A stretch of 64,000 nt of DNA. Source: Zygnema cylindricum (taxonomy: Eukaryota; Streptophyta; Zygnematophyceae; Zygnematales; Zygnemataceae). Position 1 is the first letter of the stretch. Every line of letters begins with the position of its first letter. Under the pieces are notes generated by a model. That model was not told the DNA's origin, ran no database searches, and was given only the letters and a program-made list of their open reading frames with translations. The stretch covers positions 255,482 to 319,481 of the forward strand of contig JBBHKE010002480.1 in the NCBI GenBank assembly GCA_037447655.1, in the 5' to 3' direction. Both the position numbers and the translations under genes were made by a program. This document shows, in pieces, positions 26,121 through 37,802 of the stretch.

Positions 26121-27263
26121 ATGAAACGGAATTTACGTGGAAGTGACAAAACTCGAGATATTTCGGCGCAAAAATTTCTCGAGTTACTAATGGGCACTGT
26201 TCGACAAACCATATGGCAAGATCTTGCACTTATGCAAAGGAATTTTTCGGACCATGCATACTTTACCACTTCATTCTTTTTGACAATATTAGAAGAATGC
26301 GGTCTGGAGTGGCAAACTTTCGCAGAAGCGGTGCATCGAATGGATGAGAAGAAGGACGAAAGGTCCCCTATTGCCGACATTCCAATTCCAACGGAGGTCA
26401 AAGATGAACACCGCGCGTTGAGAGTCGGAGTTGACTCTATTCCACCCCTCATAGGAAGAATACGCGAACTCGAAAATATTGTGGAAAATTTGGGCACAAA
26501 ATTAGAAACGTGTATTGCGAAGCTTGACACAAGGCTCACGACAACACAACGCCAACTTGACGGAGGATTATCGAGGATTGAGTCAATGTTTATAGGCTTG
26601 ACACAACGTTTTATGCAACCATTTTCCTTTTCTTCACAACCATCCTTTTTCCCTCCCCCTTGTCCTACTCCTCACAATCTTCCTCCCTCTTCATCTACAA
26701 ATCCACCACCTTTTTCATTTCTCCCTTTTGCACCCATGTCTTCTTCCCAACCAACACCTTCTTTTTCTCAACATCATACATTTACTAGTGTCCCTTTCCA
26801 CCCTATTCATTCCACAACAACTCCTTCCCACCTCTCTATATCTAGCGATGCCTCTCTCCCCCCTATTCATTCCACGACCTCTCCTTCCCACACTTTTACT
26901 TCTTCCAATGCCTCTCTTCTCTGTATTCATTCCACGACCTCTCCTTCCCACCATTCTATATCTACCCATGCCTCTATCCCCCCTATTCATTTCACGACCT
27001 CTCCTTCCCACACTTTTACTTCTACCAATGCATCTCTTCCCCCTATTCATTCCACACTAAATCTTACCCCAACTTATGTCAAACTTGATGCATTTCCTAT
27101 AGACTGTGCGAATTGGCAAGGATACACCCTACAAAGCCACGAGTGTGATGTCAAGGTGGAATCTATATTCAACGAAGATTTTGGTGTAATTTCCACGTAC
27201 ATTGGGAAATGCGTGTACTTTGTCGTACGTCAAGTTGTTCGACAAGTGGCGTTAATGGCGTAA
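26121..27263 (+). CDS. C-terminal part of an Ndc10/Crypton-type protein, coiled coil and S/T/P repeats
   Basis: A 380-codon frame. Residues about 15-75 (FLELLMGTVRQTIWQDLALM, HAYFTTSFFLTIL) fit the segment that follows the catalytic domain in Ndc10-like proteins, where FL..L..LR.VLLQD is followed by an H..F motif. Residues about 110-155 (RIRELENIVENLGTKLETCIAKLDTRL) predict a coiled coil. Residues about 175-315 are Ser/Thr/Pro/Phe-rich and include about five copies of a 20-residue repeat with HSTTSPSH and 60-bp DNA units. The first codon in the open stretch need not be the true start; an upstream acceptor is likely. It may belong to the gene at 19033-21861 or to a second copy beginning at 22693. 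Confidence 0.58.
   Translation: MKRNLRGSDKTRDISAQKFLELLMGTVRQTIWQDLALMQRNFSDHAYFTTSFFLTILEECGLEWQTFAEAVHRMDEKKDERSPIADIPIPTEVKDEHRALRVGVDSIPPLIGRIRELENIVENLGTKLETCIAKLDTRLTTTQRQLDGGLSRIESMFIGLTQRFMQPFSFSSQPSFFPPPCPTPHNLPPSSSTNPPPFSFLPFAPMSSSQPTPSFSQHHTFTSVPFHPIHSTTTPSHLSISSDASLPPIHSTTSPSHTFTSSNASLLCIHSTTSPSHHSISTHASIPPIHFTTSPSHTFTSTNASLPPIHSTLNLTPTYVKLDAFPIDCANWQGYTLQSHECDVKVESIFNEDFGVISTYIGKCVYFVVRQVVRQVALMA
26810..27060 (+). repeat. 60-bp coding minisatellite
   Basis: Repeated units containing CCTATTCATTCCACGACC and CCTTCCCAC inside the frame above. The period is a multiple of three, so the frame is kept. Confidence 0.75.
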
Positions 27264-27289
27264 TAATGACCAAATTACAAACCACACAT

Positions 27290-27584
27290 GCTAGCATCGT
27301 AACTTCCAAAGGACGTGGATACAAATTTGGCGATAGAAGGACCGAAGCGTCACTAGCGACAAGGAAATTTGGCGATCCAGGACTGTCACGTCATCACTAA
27401 AAGGAAAATTTGTCGAGTCCAAGACCGTTGCATCATCAGTGACAGAAAAGTTTGTCACGTCAAAGACTATCGCGCCATTTCCAACGGGATGTACAGTGGG
27501 AGGGGAATTGATGGAAATCGTAGAGTGTATAAGAGAAAATTCATTGCCGAAATCGGAGTAAAACACAAAACTTGTGGAAGGCAA
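27290..27584 (-). repeat. 45-bp coding repeats in the post-integrase linker of G
   Basis: Three to four diverged copies, read on the minus strand as about 15-residue units with VTNFSVTDDATVL, STNFPFSDDVTVL and so on. Confidence 0.6.
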
Positions 27585-27759
27585 AAGTATTGTAGAAATA
27601 GGAGAAATGTGAGGGGTTTAATGAGGGCGTATTTTGGGAAGTGGTTAAAGGGGCCGTAAGCAAGGTGGTAATAGAATTAGAGGGGAAAGTTTTGAAAGGA
27701 GGGAACTAAATAGGGACAGGAGTGATGGGAACATCGGGTACACATGTACATAGAAGTGG

Positions 27760-28260
27760 AGTCTCATATAAAATAACATCACGAGTGGTGACAATGTGGT
27801 GAGAAGAGAGGCACCAAACACGATATGCTTTAGAATTTGGGGAATATCCTATCAAAATTCCTTGCATAGCTCGAGGACCTAATTTACTATTCGTAGGGAG
27901 AAGGATTTTGAAGTATGATTTGCAACCAAAAATGCGAAAATGAGAGACATCGGGTCTTGTGCAATGCCACGCTTCAAAAGGAGTTTTGTTAGACAGAGAA
28001 GGGGTATGAGAGCCATTTCAAATATAAGAGGAAGTTAGTAAGGCTTCAGCCCAAAAGTGAAAAGGTAAGGAAGCAAAATGGAGAAAGGAGGGAGACATGT
28101 CAACGAGAGTGCGATTTAGATGTTCGACATGACCATTTTGTTGCAGAGAATGGGGAGAAGTTTTATGATGAATAATGCCATGTGTTAATAAAAACTCGGA
28201 AAATTCGTTCGAAACAAATCCCCCCTATTATCCGTGTAGATGTTTTTGATGCGTGGAAGA
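27760..28260 (-). pseudogene. Integrase of element G (stops and frame changes)
   Basis: Translating both frames of this stretch gives YTDN (second catalytic Asp), QQNGHVEHLNRTLVDM (with Glu in the expected place), FWAEALLTSSY, PFEAWHCTRPDVSHFRIFGCKSYFK and GILIGYSPNSKAYRVW, all standard copia integrase features. At least one stop (TGA after SSYI) and an early frameshift break it. Confidence 0.72.
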
Positions 28261-28307
28261 AGAGGGAGAATGGGTTAAAGAAGCATGAGCAATATCATTA
28301 AAAAAAT

Positions 28308-28700
28308 TTAATAGATATAAATTGCCCATTCGAGTGCCACTACCAATGAGATCCCTATTGGAGGAAAATAATTGAGCGTTGGATTCAGCGTTAACACCAA
28401 AACTCCCATGGCGCAACGTTGAACTAGCCAGTTTTTTTTTTTTTGATGACAAGTATAAAATAAACCTTGTCCAAGATTATTGGACGAGAGGCATGCGGAC
28501 CGGAATAAATATGAACCTGTCCAACAAGAGTGGAAGTTAGAAACATAATATTTCACAAATAAATAGAGAATGTAATGTCAAGGTGAACAATATTAAGCAT
28601 CATATTACGCCGACGACACATGTGATGAGCGGCGCTAGAGTAAACTAGCCAATCACAAGGGTTACCTAATTGTGAAAAAGCGCACCCATATTCCATGGAG
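28308..28700 (-). pseudogene. Protease and pre-integrase remnant of G
   Basis: DWLVYSSAAHHMC occupies the place of the W..DSGAS.HM protease motif, with the catalytic Asp replaced by Tyr. Further down, VSNFHSCWTGSYLF.. and a Gly-Leu-Tyr segment match the weakly conserved pre-integrase region. Confidence 0.5.
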
Positions 28701-28874
28701 GAAAGTGGGGGAGGTATATTTGGGACGAAGAAAACTGCAAGTGACACTGACCGAACAATTTGATTGGTCGTTGGAAGTAAGTCAGGAAAAGGGGAAATTG
28801 ACGGATTTGGAGGAAGAGAGTAATAATGAGGAGTAGGGTACCACGGTGGCGGTGGGCCGTACGACAAATTTAAG

Positions 28875-29117
28875 TCACTGTCGAGTGCGCCGCATGACCA
28901 AGTGGTGGTGGGTAGGGGTGGGGAGACGATAAGGATTTCGGATTTGGATTCGTTGAAGGAAGTCATTACAATCCCCCATCCATACGTATTTTTCACTTTT
29001 CCTAATCAATGGAGGGCACGCGTCGATGAAGTGGTCACGCTCCTTGCAATATTTGCAAAAATGTTGAGATCTTGCTATCATTAGAGGTTTATTGGGGTAA
29101 GAGACAACAAATGCCAA
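28875..29117 (-). pseudogene. Gag zinc-knuckle fragment of G
   Basis: CKYCKERDHFIDACP is a CCHC knuckle (CX2CX4HX4C), preceded by a basic stretch. Confidence 0.7.
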
Positions 29118-29329
29118 ACCATCAGTAAATAATGACAGGTTTTTTAATATTTAATCGCGTCTCTTCATGGAATAAACTGTTAGTGAGATCTGGCATCTTG
29201 ACAGTGGATGCATTAGTATTGACTATACTTGCAAAAGAATCAAACGCAAAGGTAATCAACCCAAAATAGTACTTATGAGATCCTCATGAGCGATAGTGTA
29301 ATTAATACACTTCAGTCGTCCAACTAATA

Positions 29330-29890
29330 ATTCAATTTGTTAAATAAAGACAAACATAAATTCAGATTTGTCCTTTTGAGCACCGTTAAACTAGCAACGT
29401 AGCACCAAGTGATGTGGCTAAGTGTAGTTTTTGTAGGCGCGACATAGAATCTGCCACGCCTCATGGGAAGTTGTGGCAGCACGAACCCAATTTGCAATCT
29501 GACTATCCAAAGAAATGACAAAACAAGATAGCGCGACATAATATTTTTCAACCCATGAAACGACAGTTGTCTAAACTTGAGCAAAAGTGGCATCAGAGGT
29601 GTCACGAAAGACAAATAATGAGACAATGCCATTTATGTGTCCCTAGATTTGTTCGAAAGAAAACAAAGTCTCGATTTGAAACTTCCAGTCATAGAAATTT
29701 TTGCCCTGATTTTTCGTGACAGAGTTTGAGACATACGAAGGGCTAGGCTTATAACCTATTGAATGAGTGGCCATAAAATTCCGAAAAGACTTATTATAGT
29801 AATGTATCAAATTAGGCCGAAAGAGAAGAAAAGGGCAAAGATAGAGAATACATGAAAGGAGTAACGACGACCAAGGGAACAAGTGAGAAG
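29330..29890 (-). pseudogene. Gag N-terminal fragments of G
   Basis: KNFYDWKFQIETLFSFEQI (29643-29882) and, after a stop, SWVEKYYVALSCFVISLDSQIANWVRAATTSHEAWQIL (29324-29632 region) resemble the copia Gag signature in which a NY..W...M motif is followed by helices and W..L. Several stops are present. Confidence 0.6.
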
Positions 29891-30098
29891 TTGGTCGTTA
29901 AAGTGTTTTTTGATTAAGTAATTTACATAACGACATAAGGGATTATTATAAAAAGACAAAGTAAGAGGAAGCCGAAAAAACGCTAAAAGGTACATCTAAT
30001 CTTGAGCGTAACTTATGAAGGTACAACTAGTTATGGTAAAAGGAATCTAAGTCTAAAAGGCTTCCTACGCAAGCATCATCACTTCTAATAAAGGTATG

Positions 30099-31086
30099 TG
30101 CTGTTCTACAACCACCGTTGCAAGAGGAGAACCAGCAGTATTAGTGGAAGTAGACATGAAAAACAGCAAAAACCATCAAACTCCAACTCAATAGTCGACT
30201 TTCAGCTAACACAAAATATGACTCGAAATGCCAACATGCCTCAAATTCGCCACACTGATACGCAACACAGTAAACTAACAATTTATAAAATTGCAGCCAA
30301 AATGATTAAGTAAATTATAAGATATGATTTTTGGAGGTTTCCCAAAAAACTGCCCTTAGAATATCATAATCCCAAAACTGGATGATTCAAAATTGGCTAA
30401 GTCCTAAACTATATACTCACATTGAAGATCTACTGGTCTCACTAACTTGGGTTAATGTAGTACACTACTATCTTGACTTACGACAAAATATCCAGCTTAA
30501 ACATTACTGTACCGTGAGTACTTTTAAAACTCTAACTATAACTTTCCAAAAACTAATTAATGAAACACTATTTTCTATTGCGCTAAACTACAAAATACTG
30601 TTTTTCAAATAGTTAGAGATAGTTGACATTACAATAAATGTTTCTGGTGCTTAGTCAGCGGTGGTCGCTAATGTCCAGCGGACTGTGGTAGTTCAGTACG
30701 AAGCATTTAGGTGCGTACGATAAGGTTTGTCACTTGTGGTCCCGAGTGAATCGCGTCCGTCGACACGATTCGAATCAGCGTTGTTAATGAAATTCCGTAC
30801 CATACATCTCCGAAATATCTGGTCCAAAATTTAGTCCTTTGATCGGTGAATCCGCTCGTCTACTTTATGACGCATGTAACCGGTTGTCGGCGCCACTCCA
30901 TTAAACCTGCATAATGTTCTCTTGCCCATGCGTGTCCCTATCGAAGTACAATACACTCTATTGTACTTTTGCTACTGTAACAGTAATAAAAATAAGTATT
31001 AAAACAAACAACTTAGAAAATATTTTAAGTCTTTTAGTCTCATCTCACACCCCTATCAACTAAATAAAAGATTTCAATTGACAACA
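30099..31086 (-). repeat. 3' LTR of copia element F
   Basis: 988 bases. The left end TGCTGTTCTACAACC matches the reversed end of C's LTR, including the LTR-borne gag start (TTCCACTAATACTGC on the element strand). The right end ATTGACAACA abuts a polypurine tract CTCCCCTAAAT (31087-31097). Preceded by GTATG (30094-30098), a possible target duplication. Confidence 0.85.
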
Positions 31087-33240
31087 CTCCCCTAAATCTT
31101 TAGACTCAGTTACTCACTTAGTGGAATAGCCTCACTGCAAAACTGCAACTTAGGAGCAGGAAGGGCTTGTGATAACATGTCAGCCACCATCTTCTCATCT
31201 GGTAAATATCACAATTTCATGACTTTTACAAGTACTTTCATGTGTTTGCTCTTAAAATGCTAGCTTGGGTTAGAGGCAATTGCAACGGCTGCTTGGTTGT
31301 TAAACCAAATAGCATGAGGACCTGCGTGCATATAGCCAAGTTTTTGTAAAATGGAATTGACCCATATGAGCTCCTTGAGGGTGAAAGTTAATGCCATACA
31401 TTCTAAATCTCTTGTAGATTGAGCTGTAACCTTTTGTAATTTGCTACTCTAGCAGCAAGTTACATCGTAAATTTTCAGAACAAAACTGGTTGTAGATTTC
31501 TAGCTTCGCATGTCTCCATAGCTAGCATCGCTCTACATGTGTATTTTCACCTCTCCTCCTCCGAGTACAAGCTTAAGATTCCAAGTACCTGCAAGATATT
31601 TCAACACTGATTTTGTTGCTTCTTATTCTGCCCTTTAGGATTTTGCAGACTCTTACTCAAGACTCCCACAGCTGCTGCAACATCATGTCTCGTATGGGAT
31701 ATAAAATATATAAGACATCTAACTACCCGTTTATTTGGTTTTAAAGCCGTAAACTCTACTTCCTCTGTCTCTATACTCTCACAAACCATTATGCTTAATC
31801 TAAATTAATTCCTTACAATTTTTGCCCGAATTCCGTGGGAGTTACAAATCCTTTTACATCTTTCACTCCAAATCTTTCCAGCATGTTACTTATTTCTTCT
31901 TTCTGAGTCAACATAATCAATCTTTTATGTCTGTCTCTTCTTATGTGTATACCAAAGATAAACTAGGACTCTCCAAGGTCTTTCATCTCAAACCTAGACC
32001 ATAAAGTTGCTTTAATGCGCTTTACCTCATCCATTGACGTACTTATTAATAATAAGTCATCCATATATACAGAACTTTACAGTATCCCATTCTCCCGTGT
32101 AAATAATATATATAGTGATCTGAGCTAATTCTCTTAAAACCTAGCCTAGTCAAAAACTCATCTAGCTTCAAATTCCATTGCCTAAGGGCATGTTTTAGCC
32201 CATACACAGATTTCATCAGTTTACACACTTATTGTTCCTTTCTTTTTTCTACATACATATCAAGTTGTTTCATGTAAATGGTCTATTCTAACTCTCTATA
32301 GAAGAAAGTAGTTTTAACATCTATTTGATGTATTTCCATATTTTCTATAGCCGCTATATTTAGTAGAAATTTGACAGTAGGAAATTTAACATGTGGAGAA
32401 AAGGTTTTTTCAAATTCAATACTAATTTTTTTTTATTTTACCCCTTGGCCACTAGTTTTGCCTTATACCTTTCAATGGTTTTTTCCTGGTTCAGCTTCAC
32501 CTTGAATACCCATTTGCTGCGAATGGCTTTTCTTCTCGGAGGAAGATCCACCAGCTCCCATGTTTTTGCCTCCATAATAAATTTCATTTCATCGTTTGCC
32601 GCCTCGATCCATTGATTTCTCTTAGGTGATGAAAATGCCTCCTAAATTATTAGAGGCTCCTCTGTAGCTGCAAAAAAAGCAAAGTGAGAGCTTGCTTGCA
32701 CACAACTGCTAGATCTCCTTCTCCTCATAAATTTTGAGGCTGAAATCGTTGGCATCTTTGGATTCGACTTCTTGATCTGATCTATGACATGTGCTGGTTG
32801 TGATTGTAGGACAGTTTGTTCCGTATGAGTTCAAACTTGTGGTGAAGCATCGTGTCAAGTCACTAGAAGGAAGAGGTGTCCCACTTGTTGGTGGAAAGTA
32901 AACTCGCTGTGTATGGTGAAAAATAACATATTCTTGCTTTTCTTTTGCCGGTTGGTTTGCCACCTTAAATGAGGCAACCAAGTCCTGTTCATCTTTAATC
33001 AAAATATTCCTAGAGATACACACTTTGTGTTTCTCAAATACAAAAACTCCATATCCTTTTGCATTATCATCACACCCCAGGAAAATCCCCGATAAGCCCT
33101 TAGCATCCATTTTCCATCTATTGAGTGAAGTATCTAGAATAAAACACTTGCTGCCAAAAATCTTAAAGTGAACAACATCAGGTTTTTCACCTGTCCAAAG
33201 CTCAAAAGGTGTAGTTGTTTTCCATAGCCTATTTTAGCCA
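31087..33240 (-). pseudogene. Pol remnant of copia element F (C-related)
   Basis: On the minus strand from 33240 down: integrase tail (GIFLGCDDNAKGYGVFVFEKHK, 33110-32709), reverse transcriptase start (about 32620), LKHALRQWNLKLDEFL (32228-32046), YMDD after a frame change near 32070, KDLGES near 31985, TRHDVAAAVGVLSKSL (31789-31601), and an RNase H end in which CDN reads FNN, so a catalytic Asp is lost. Pol ends near 31112, 25 nt before the polypurine tract, with the same PAPKLQFC..LSE tail as C. Many stops; not functional. Integrase core and Gag are missing beyond 33240. Confidence 0.8.
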
Positions 33241-33249
33241 TGGATTTCT

Positions 33250-34400
33250 CTTTGAAGCACCACTAACTACCCTCCAAATGAACTCTATTTCAGACACCAC
33301 AGATTACTCCTCGATAAACAAAAGCAGCTGAAATTGCACGAGTATGAAGCATATTCTAGAAAATGTAATCTTTTAAAGTTATAGCTAAATAAACTAAGGC
33401 AATCAATAGTTATGAGATGCAGAGTTTCCCAAAAATATATGAGAGCCTACCAAACGAACCAAATAGACTCCTCACAGAATTCTACAGAAACACTAGAGTA
33501 GAATGAATCTACACACAGATATAGTTTCTAGATCATAGAATACATTCACCAAGTTTCACATAAAACTAAAAATCAGAGTGATCACACTAACACGTCAAAG
33601 TTGCAGAAAAACAAATGCCATATCTTTGATAAACTCAGGTATGATGCTAAAATAAACTAAGTCCTACATGTTTATACTCACAAGGTTATCTACTAAGCCC
33701 TAAACTAATAAAATAGCTACACGTGTAATTAATTACTGTACTCAAATACAGACAATGTATGTCAACGGTACATCTACTGTACTGAAGGTACGTCTAAACC
33801 CTAATTATGACTTTTATCTAATTTCACAATTGCAACACTAAAACATTAAAACAGTACATACAAATTAATGTTGTTTAAGATATTTACAAATAGGAGCCGT
33901 GCATAAATTGTGTCACTTACTTAGTGAAAAATTGGCTAATCCGTCCAACGTCACTACCAGTCAGCTCCGAATTCGGTGATCGCTGTTAGATGTAAAGTAA
34001 ATCTTCGCCGTGGACGACACGCGTCCAATCATTATCCCAATGTGGTCCCATTTCGAATCGAGTCCGTCGACTCGATTCATATCCGCCGTTCATTCTTTGA
34101 TTTGTATTTGAGGATATACGTCTAGCCGACTGTTGTTCTGCGGTATGAAGCACTTGAGTGCGTACGGCGTGTTTCGTCATTTGTGGTCCTGCGTGAATGG
34201 CGTCCGTCGGCACTATTTGAATCAAAATTCCATACTGATTTTGTACAATACATTTTCTGGATGTTTGGTCCAAACTTCGTCCGTCCGATTCTGCAAATTC
34301 GCTCGATCAATATTCAACACATGTATGTGAGTGTCGACGCCATTCCAAATTACCGGCAAAGTCCTAATATGCCAACAAGTGTCCCTGTAGAAGTTGAATA
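33250..34400 (-). repeat. LTR-like sequence related to the F LTR (old 5' LTR or separate copy)
   Basis: Segments such as AAGTCCTA..TATACTCAC, GTGCGTACG..TTTGTGGTCC and CGTGTCCCT-like ends match 30099-31086 in order, with many differences. Both ends are damaged: its right end is replaced at 34400/34401 by another LTR. Confidence 0.55.
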
Positions 34401-35310
34401 TGTTGTTTTTGGAAAGCTTTAAGTCTTAACAAATTTATAGGACGGCGGAAAAATAGATCTATAGGGACACGCGTCGTCACTTGAAGCAGAGTGTAGATTT
34501 TGTTTGAATGGTACCAACAACGCAACTGCGACGCAGATGGAACAAGTGCAGCTGCGGTTATTTTTGATATGGTCTATAGGGATGAACGCAGCCTGCGACG
34601 CAACGAGACAAACGTTGCTGCGACCATTTTTGGTATAGGACAGCGTAGCTGCTACGAAGCTGTAGATATTTGAATGTGATCACGAATTTGACTGCGTTGC
34701 TACGGTTGATATGAATCAAGTCAACAAACGAGATTCATATGAGAATAATTAAGTGACTCTATAACAGATGTTTTGCAACAGCCAAAAGGACGTACCCAAA
34801 CAATTGTCACTAAGTTAGGCGACAAGTATTTGAACAAATCACCTGTATAGGATTCTCAATAATATAGATAGTACAGTGATAGATTAGTTTTAGCGTGATT
34901 AGGAGCATTTAGACCTTAGTGGCAGTTTAGTTCTTTTGGACGTATCTTTCAAGAACACTTGTATCGGCGGTACGACACTTTGTAGTAGGACAACTTAGTG
35001 AAGTGTATAAGACATAGGACGTAGAACATTTTATGTATCCAGACTTCCAGACTGTGTAATCTGCAGACTGTTTTTGTGAAACTTCTGAGTTGCATATCTT
35101 TATGTATATTGGATCAATTGAGCTCAAACTTTGGTAGTTGTTAGTCTTTTTGATATTCTACACTGTGGTATAGTTTGAAGCAGTTTGTTTTATTATGTCA
35201 GATTTGGTGAGCTGTAGAAAACAACTGTTTGATAGGATTCTTGATAAGCTATTGTGAGTGAGATTATGTGTACTTCCACTACTATTGTTGACGCTCCAGA
35301 TGCTCCAGTG
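34401..35310 (+). repeat. C-family LTR, diverged, without internal sequence
   Basis: Starts TGTTGTTTTTGGAAAGC and follows C's LTR through TATGAATCAAGTCAAC, GTACAGTGATAGATT and GGACGTA to ATGTGTACTTCCACTACT, the LTR-borne gag start. The AGCGCAGC tract is nearly absent. The terminal 20 bases are lost, and no target duplication was found. Confidence 0.78.
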
Positions 35311-35519
35311 TCGTGCATGTGTCTAATCAAACCAAGAAACATGCAACCTAATCAGCTGGCGAGTAGAAAACGTGGAATAGACAACAACAAAGCACATCCC
35401 GAAGCAAAAATAATATAATACACAGTTAAAATGAATATGACAATGTGAAAAGAAAATAACAAGTGGAAAGGATAAAAGATGGAAGGTGAGTGGGAAGCCG
35501 AGGGAGAGATCCATTTATT
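35311..35519. other. No gene seen
   Basis: A-rich spacer with a short C run (35520) between the loose LTR and the Gag-protease remnant. Confidence 0.4.
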
Positions 35520-35533
35520 CCCCCCCCAGCTCC

Positions 35534-35698
35534 TTAGCCTGCGGTGGAGCTGGCCAACAAAATCGGAAGACCGCGAAGACGCGCATCGAAAGTCTCCTCA
35601 GTAGTGAGTATCCTCGTAGAATCGAAATCCAGTGAAAAATCTTGCAAATAACACGAAGCACCAAGCTTGGCATGCTCCCTAATAGGCATGTAGTCTGC
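35534..35698 (-). pseudogene. Continuation of the Gag-protease frame beyond the LTR fragment
   Basis: Reads ADYMPIREHAKLGASCYLQDFSLDFDSTRI.. to a stop. It is probably the polyprotein portion after the protease, cut off from it by the LTR insertion. No motif is strong enough to name. Confidence 0.35.
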
Positions 35699-35699
35699 A

Positions 35700-35941
35700 C
35701 CCCTGCACCAAATCATATCCAAGATAGTAGCAGCTGCGTTGTCTGTACGGATCTTATCCAAAGTGACCGCAGCTGCGTTTGTCCTGTAAGTATCGCAGCT
35801 TCGCTGCTGCGCTGCTCTGCTGCTTCGCAGCTCTGCTGTATAGCAGCTGCGCTGCTTTTCCGTATAGCAGCTGCGCTGCTGTCTGTATAGTTGCTGCGCT
35901 GCTACGCTGCTCTAAGACTGAGAGCTTTCCAAAAGACAACA
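35700..35941 (-). repeat. C-family LTR fragment, minus strand
   Basis: On the minus strand it begins TGTTGTCTTTTGGAAAGC, has the AGCGCAGCAGC tract and GATCCGTACAGACAACGCAG, and breaks off at GGTGCAGG. It is inserted in the protease frame just after CYSP; about 600 bases of LTR are missing. Confidence 0.85.
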
Positions 35942-36523
35942 ATTGGGACTGTAACAGAATGTATGGTCATGCATATCTACACCGCCACCAACCCAAAATA
36001 TAACGTCCTGGCCAACCAAACATTCGTAATCGCTACAATTAGTAACGAGCGCACGTGAAGAAATTTCAGAAAATTCAGTTTCGGTTTCTGTTTGAAACCA
36101 AAACACAAGGGGGTCCTTGGTGATTCTAAGGACCGGCTCTGTGGTACTAGCTGAAGTTAGTAACCGTATGGTTGTGGGTTGCAGCTTGTCTGCCGTGAGG
36201 CCAAGCTTCAACGCAAATCTGAATCCTAGGATCACGCGTTTTACTCCGGTATCCATTAGAGGGAGGGAAGGTGCGACACCATTGACTGTGAATGAGTGTC
36301 GGTTGTTATCAAGAAAACTGATGTGGGGATCCAATGTACGACGTTCGTCCGCCAAAATTGGCTGGACTGCTGACACATTGCGATTCAGCTGCAACGTGCG
36401 TAAAGCAGCGGTTGTAGTTACCTCACCCAAAGTAGGAGAGACCTTAGGCACGTCCTCGATCATAGAAGATAAGATGCTCAACCGTTCTTTGACGCGATGT
36501 GCATCTTGGATTGTACTATCCAA
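35912..36523 (-). pseudogene. Retroelement aspartic protease region
   Basis: In a 203-codon frame, FTVNGVAPSLPLMDTGVKRVILG carries the DTG catalytic triad of retroviral-type proteases (about residues 80-100), and LVGQDVIF about 90 residues later matches the conserved ILG.D(F/L) strand. The final residues come from the LTR fragment. The frame lacks a clean join to the preceding Gag frame (36616). Confidence 0.68.
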
Positions 36524-36615
36524 GATTGTGAGTGCTTCCGCTACAATAGCCGAAGCCGTTTCCAGAAGAGGGGAGAGAGTTTCTTTCTCGAAAGATAGTG
36601 GAATACGAGAATTTG

Positions 36616-37113
36616 TTACTTTTCCAACTCGATTATGATCTGCCGAGCCTTGGTCAAACGTGGCTCCTTGTTGTTGGACAGTAGAATCCCGAAGGGTTCG
36701 ACCGCAAACGTCGGCATATGAACGACCGTTCGGGCCATTCCTGTAAACTGCGGCTTCATTTCTGCCATGAAGGCTGCAAAGTGTTCCTTCATCATAGCCG
36801 CCATAGTAGCTTGCAGCTCTATATTTTCTCTCACTCTACGAGAAATTCTGGGAGGAGGAGATTCTTTCTCGGTCTCCTTAGGCGGAGCGACCGGCTTGGC
36901 GGAACGGGCGAGAATACCTTTATTCTTGATTTGATTCTGATATGAGAACTCTGGATTTTTAATATGGCATCGATGGGCATAATGTCCCATCTGCTGACAG
37001 TGAGTGCATGTGGCCGTCTTATCTGGACACATGCAAGCCTCATGCCCTGTTTCCTCGCAACGAAAACATAATCTGTTTTCAGGGTTAAACGGTGGAGCTC
37101 CCATGGCAGGCAC
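36616..37113 (-). CDS. Gag nucleocapsid with two zinc knuckles
   Basis: Contains CFRCEETGHEACMC and CTHCQQMGHYAHRC, two CCHC knuckles in tandem (residues about 16-50), then a basic linker and a helical segment ending in a basic/acidic stretch. Two knuckles separate it from the single-knuckle copia Gags in this window. Confidence 0.78.
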   Translation of the reverse strand: MPAMGAPPFNPENRLCFRCEETGHEACMCPDKTATCTHCQQMGHYAHRCHIKNPEFSYQNQIKNKGILARSAKPVAPPKETEKESPPPRISRRVRENIELQATMAAMMKEHFAAFMAEMKPQFTGMARTVVHMPTFAVEPFGILLSNNKEPRLTKARQIIIELEK

Positions 37114-37194
37114 TTTCGGAGGCCTATTGTTGGGCCATGGGTTGCTTGGTGGGGGAAGTGGGAAAGCAACTTCCGATCGATCATGAGTTTCCCA

Positions 37195-37800
37195 CTAACA
37201 CGACTGCATCTCATATTCAACCCCATATTGGGCGGCTTGGTCAAAGGTAAATTTCAAGTCGTATGTCTGCGTAAGATGACTTTGGATAAATCGTTTTGAG
37301 TGATCAGGAAACTGTCCAACAAATTTTTGGACAGCTTCCGCATCGGACATTAAGTGAGGTAAGGCTTTCCGTAACGTCTCCATACGGGCACGTAGAGCGG
37401 GGGCGATTTCACCCGGTTTACGTTCGAAGTTTATCAGTTCCTTCACTTGATCTGGATTTGCATTCGATACTCCCTTTCTAGGAGATCAAACATGACCAAA
37501 AGGGGATCTCGCAACAGAATCGTCATCCCTAATCGTGCTGGGACAGCAGCACGTGCATCCACAGCATATTGCCGAGGAATTTCCGGGACAGCGGGAACTA
37601 GGACATTACCTTGGGCATCTAGGACCTCGGGAAAAGCGGCCTGAAACGGGATATCCACTTGTCCTATGACCTCTGGTGTGCTACCGAAAGGAGGGGAAAA
37701 TTCTGTCATCGCGAGTATACTATTATACTTGCGGGAATATAGGGTGAGAGCCGAACCTCTAAGGTACTGACCAAGGAGAGAGAATGCTACAGGAAGATCA
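37195..37800 (-). pseudogene. Gag capsid portion of the same element
   Basis: Two frames (37709-37443 and 37446-37195) overlap by 4 bases. They encode FPEVLDAQGNVLVPAVPEIP.., then LINFERKPGEIAPALRARMETLRKALP and FVGQFPDHSKRFIQSHL, helical and consistent with a capsid. Upstream sequence to 37800 (FDLPVAFSLLGQYLRGSAL) continues the frame. Little frame damage. Confidence 0.6.
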
Positions 37801-37802
37801 AA

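Larger units (their letters stand above)
27290..29900 (-). mobile_element. Copia element G, decayed, lineage different from A-C
   Basis: A minus-strand order of Gag (29890 down to 28875), protease (about 28650), pre-integrase (28310-28560), integrase (28260-27760) and a repetitive linker (27584-27290). No reverse transcriptase, LTRs or primer site were recognised. The integrase tail (FRIFGCKSY, GILIGYSPNSKAYRVW) differs clearly from that of A and C. Confidence 0.75.
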
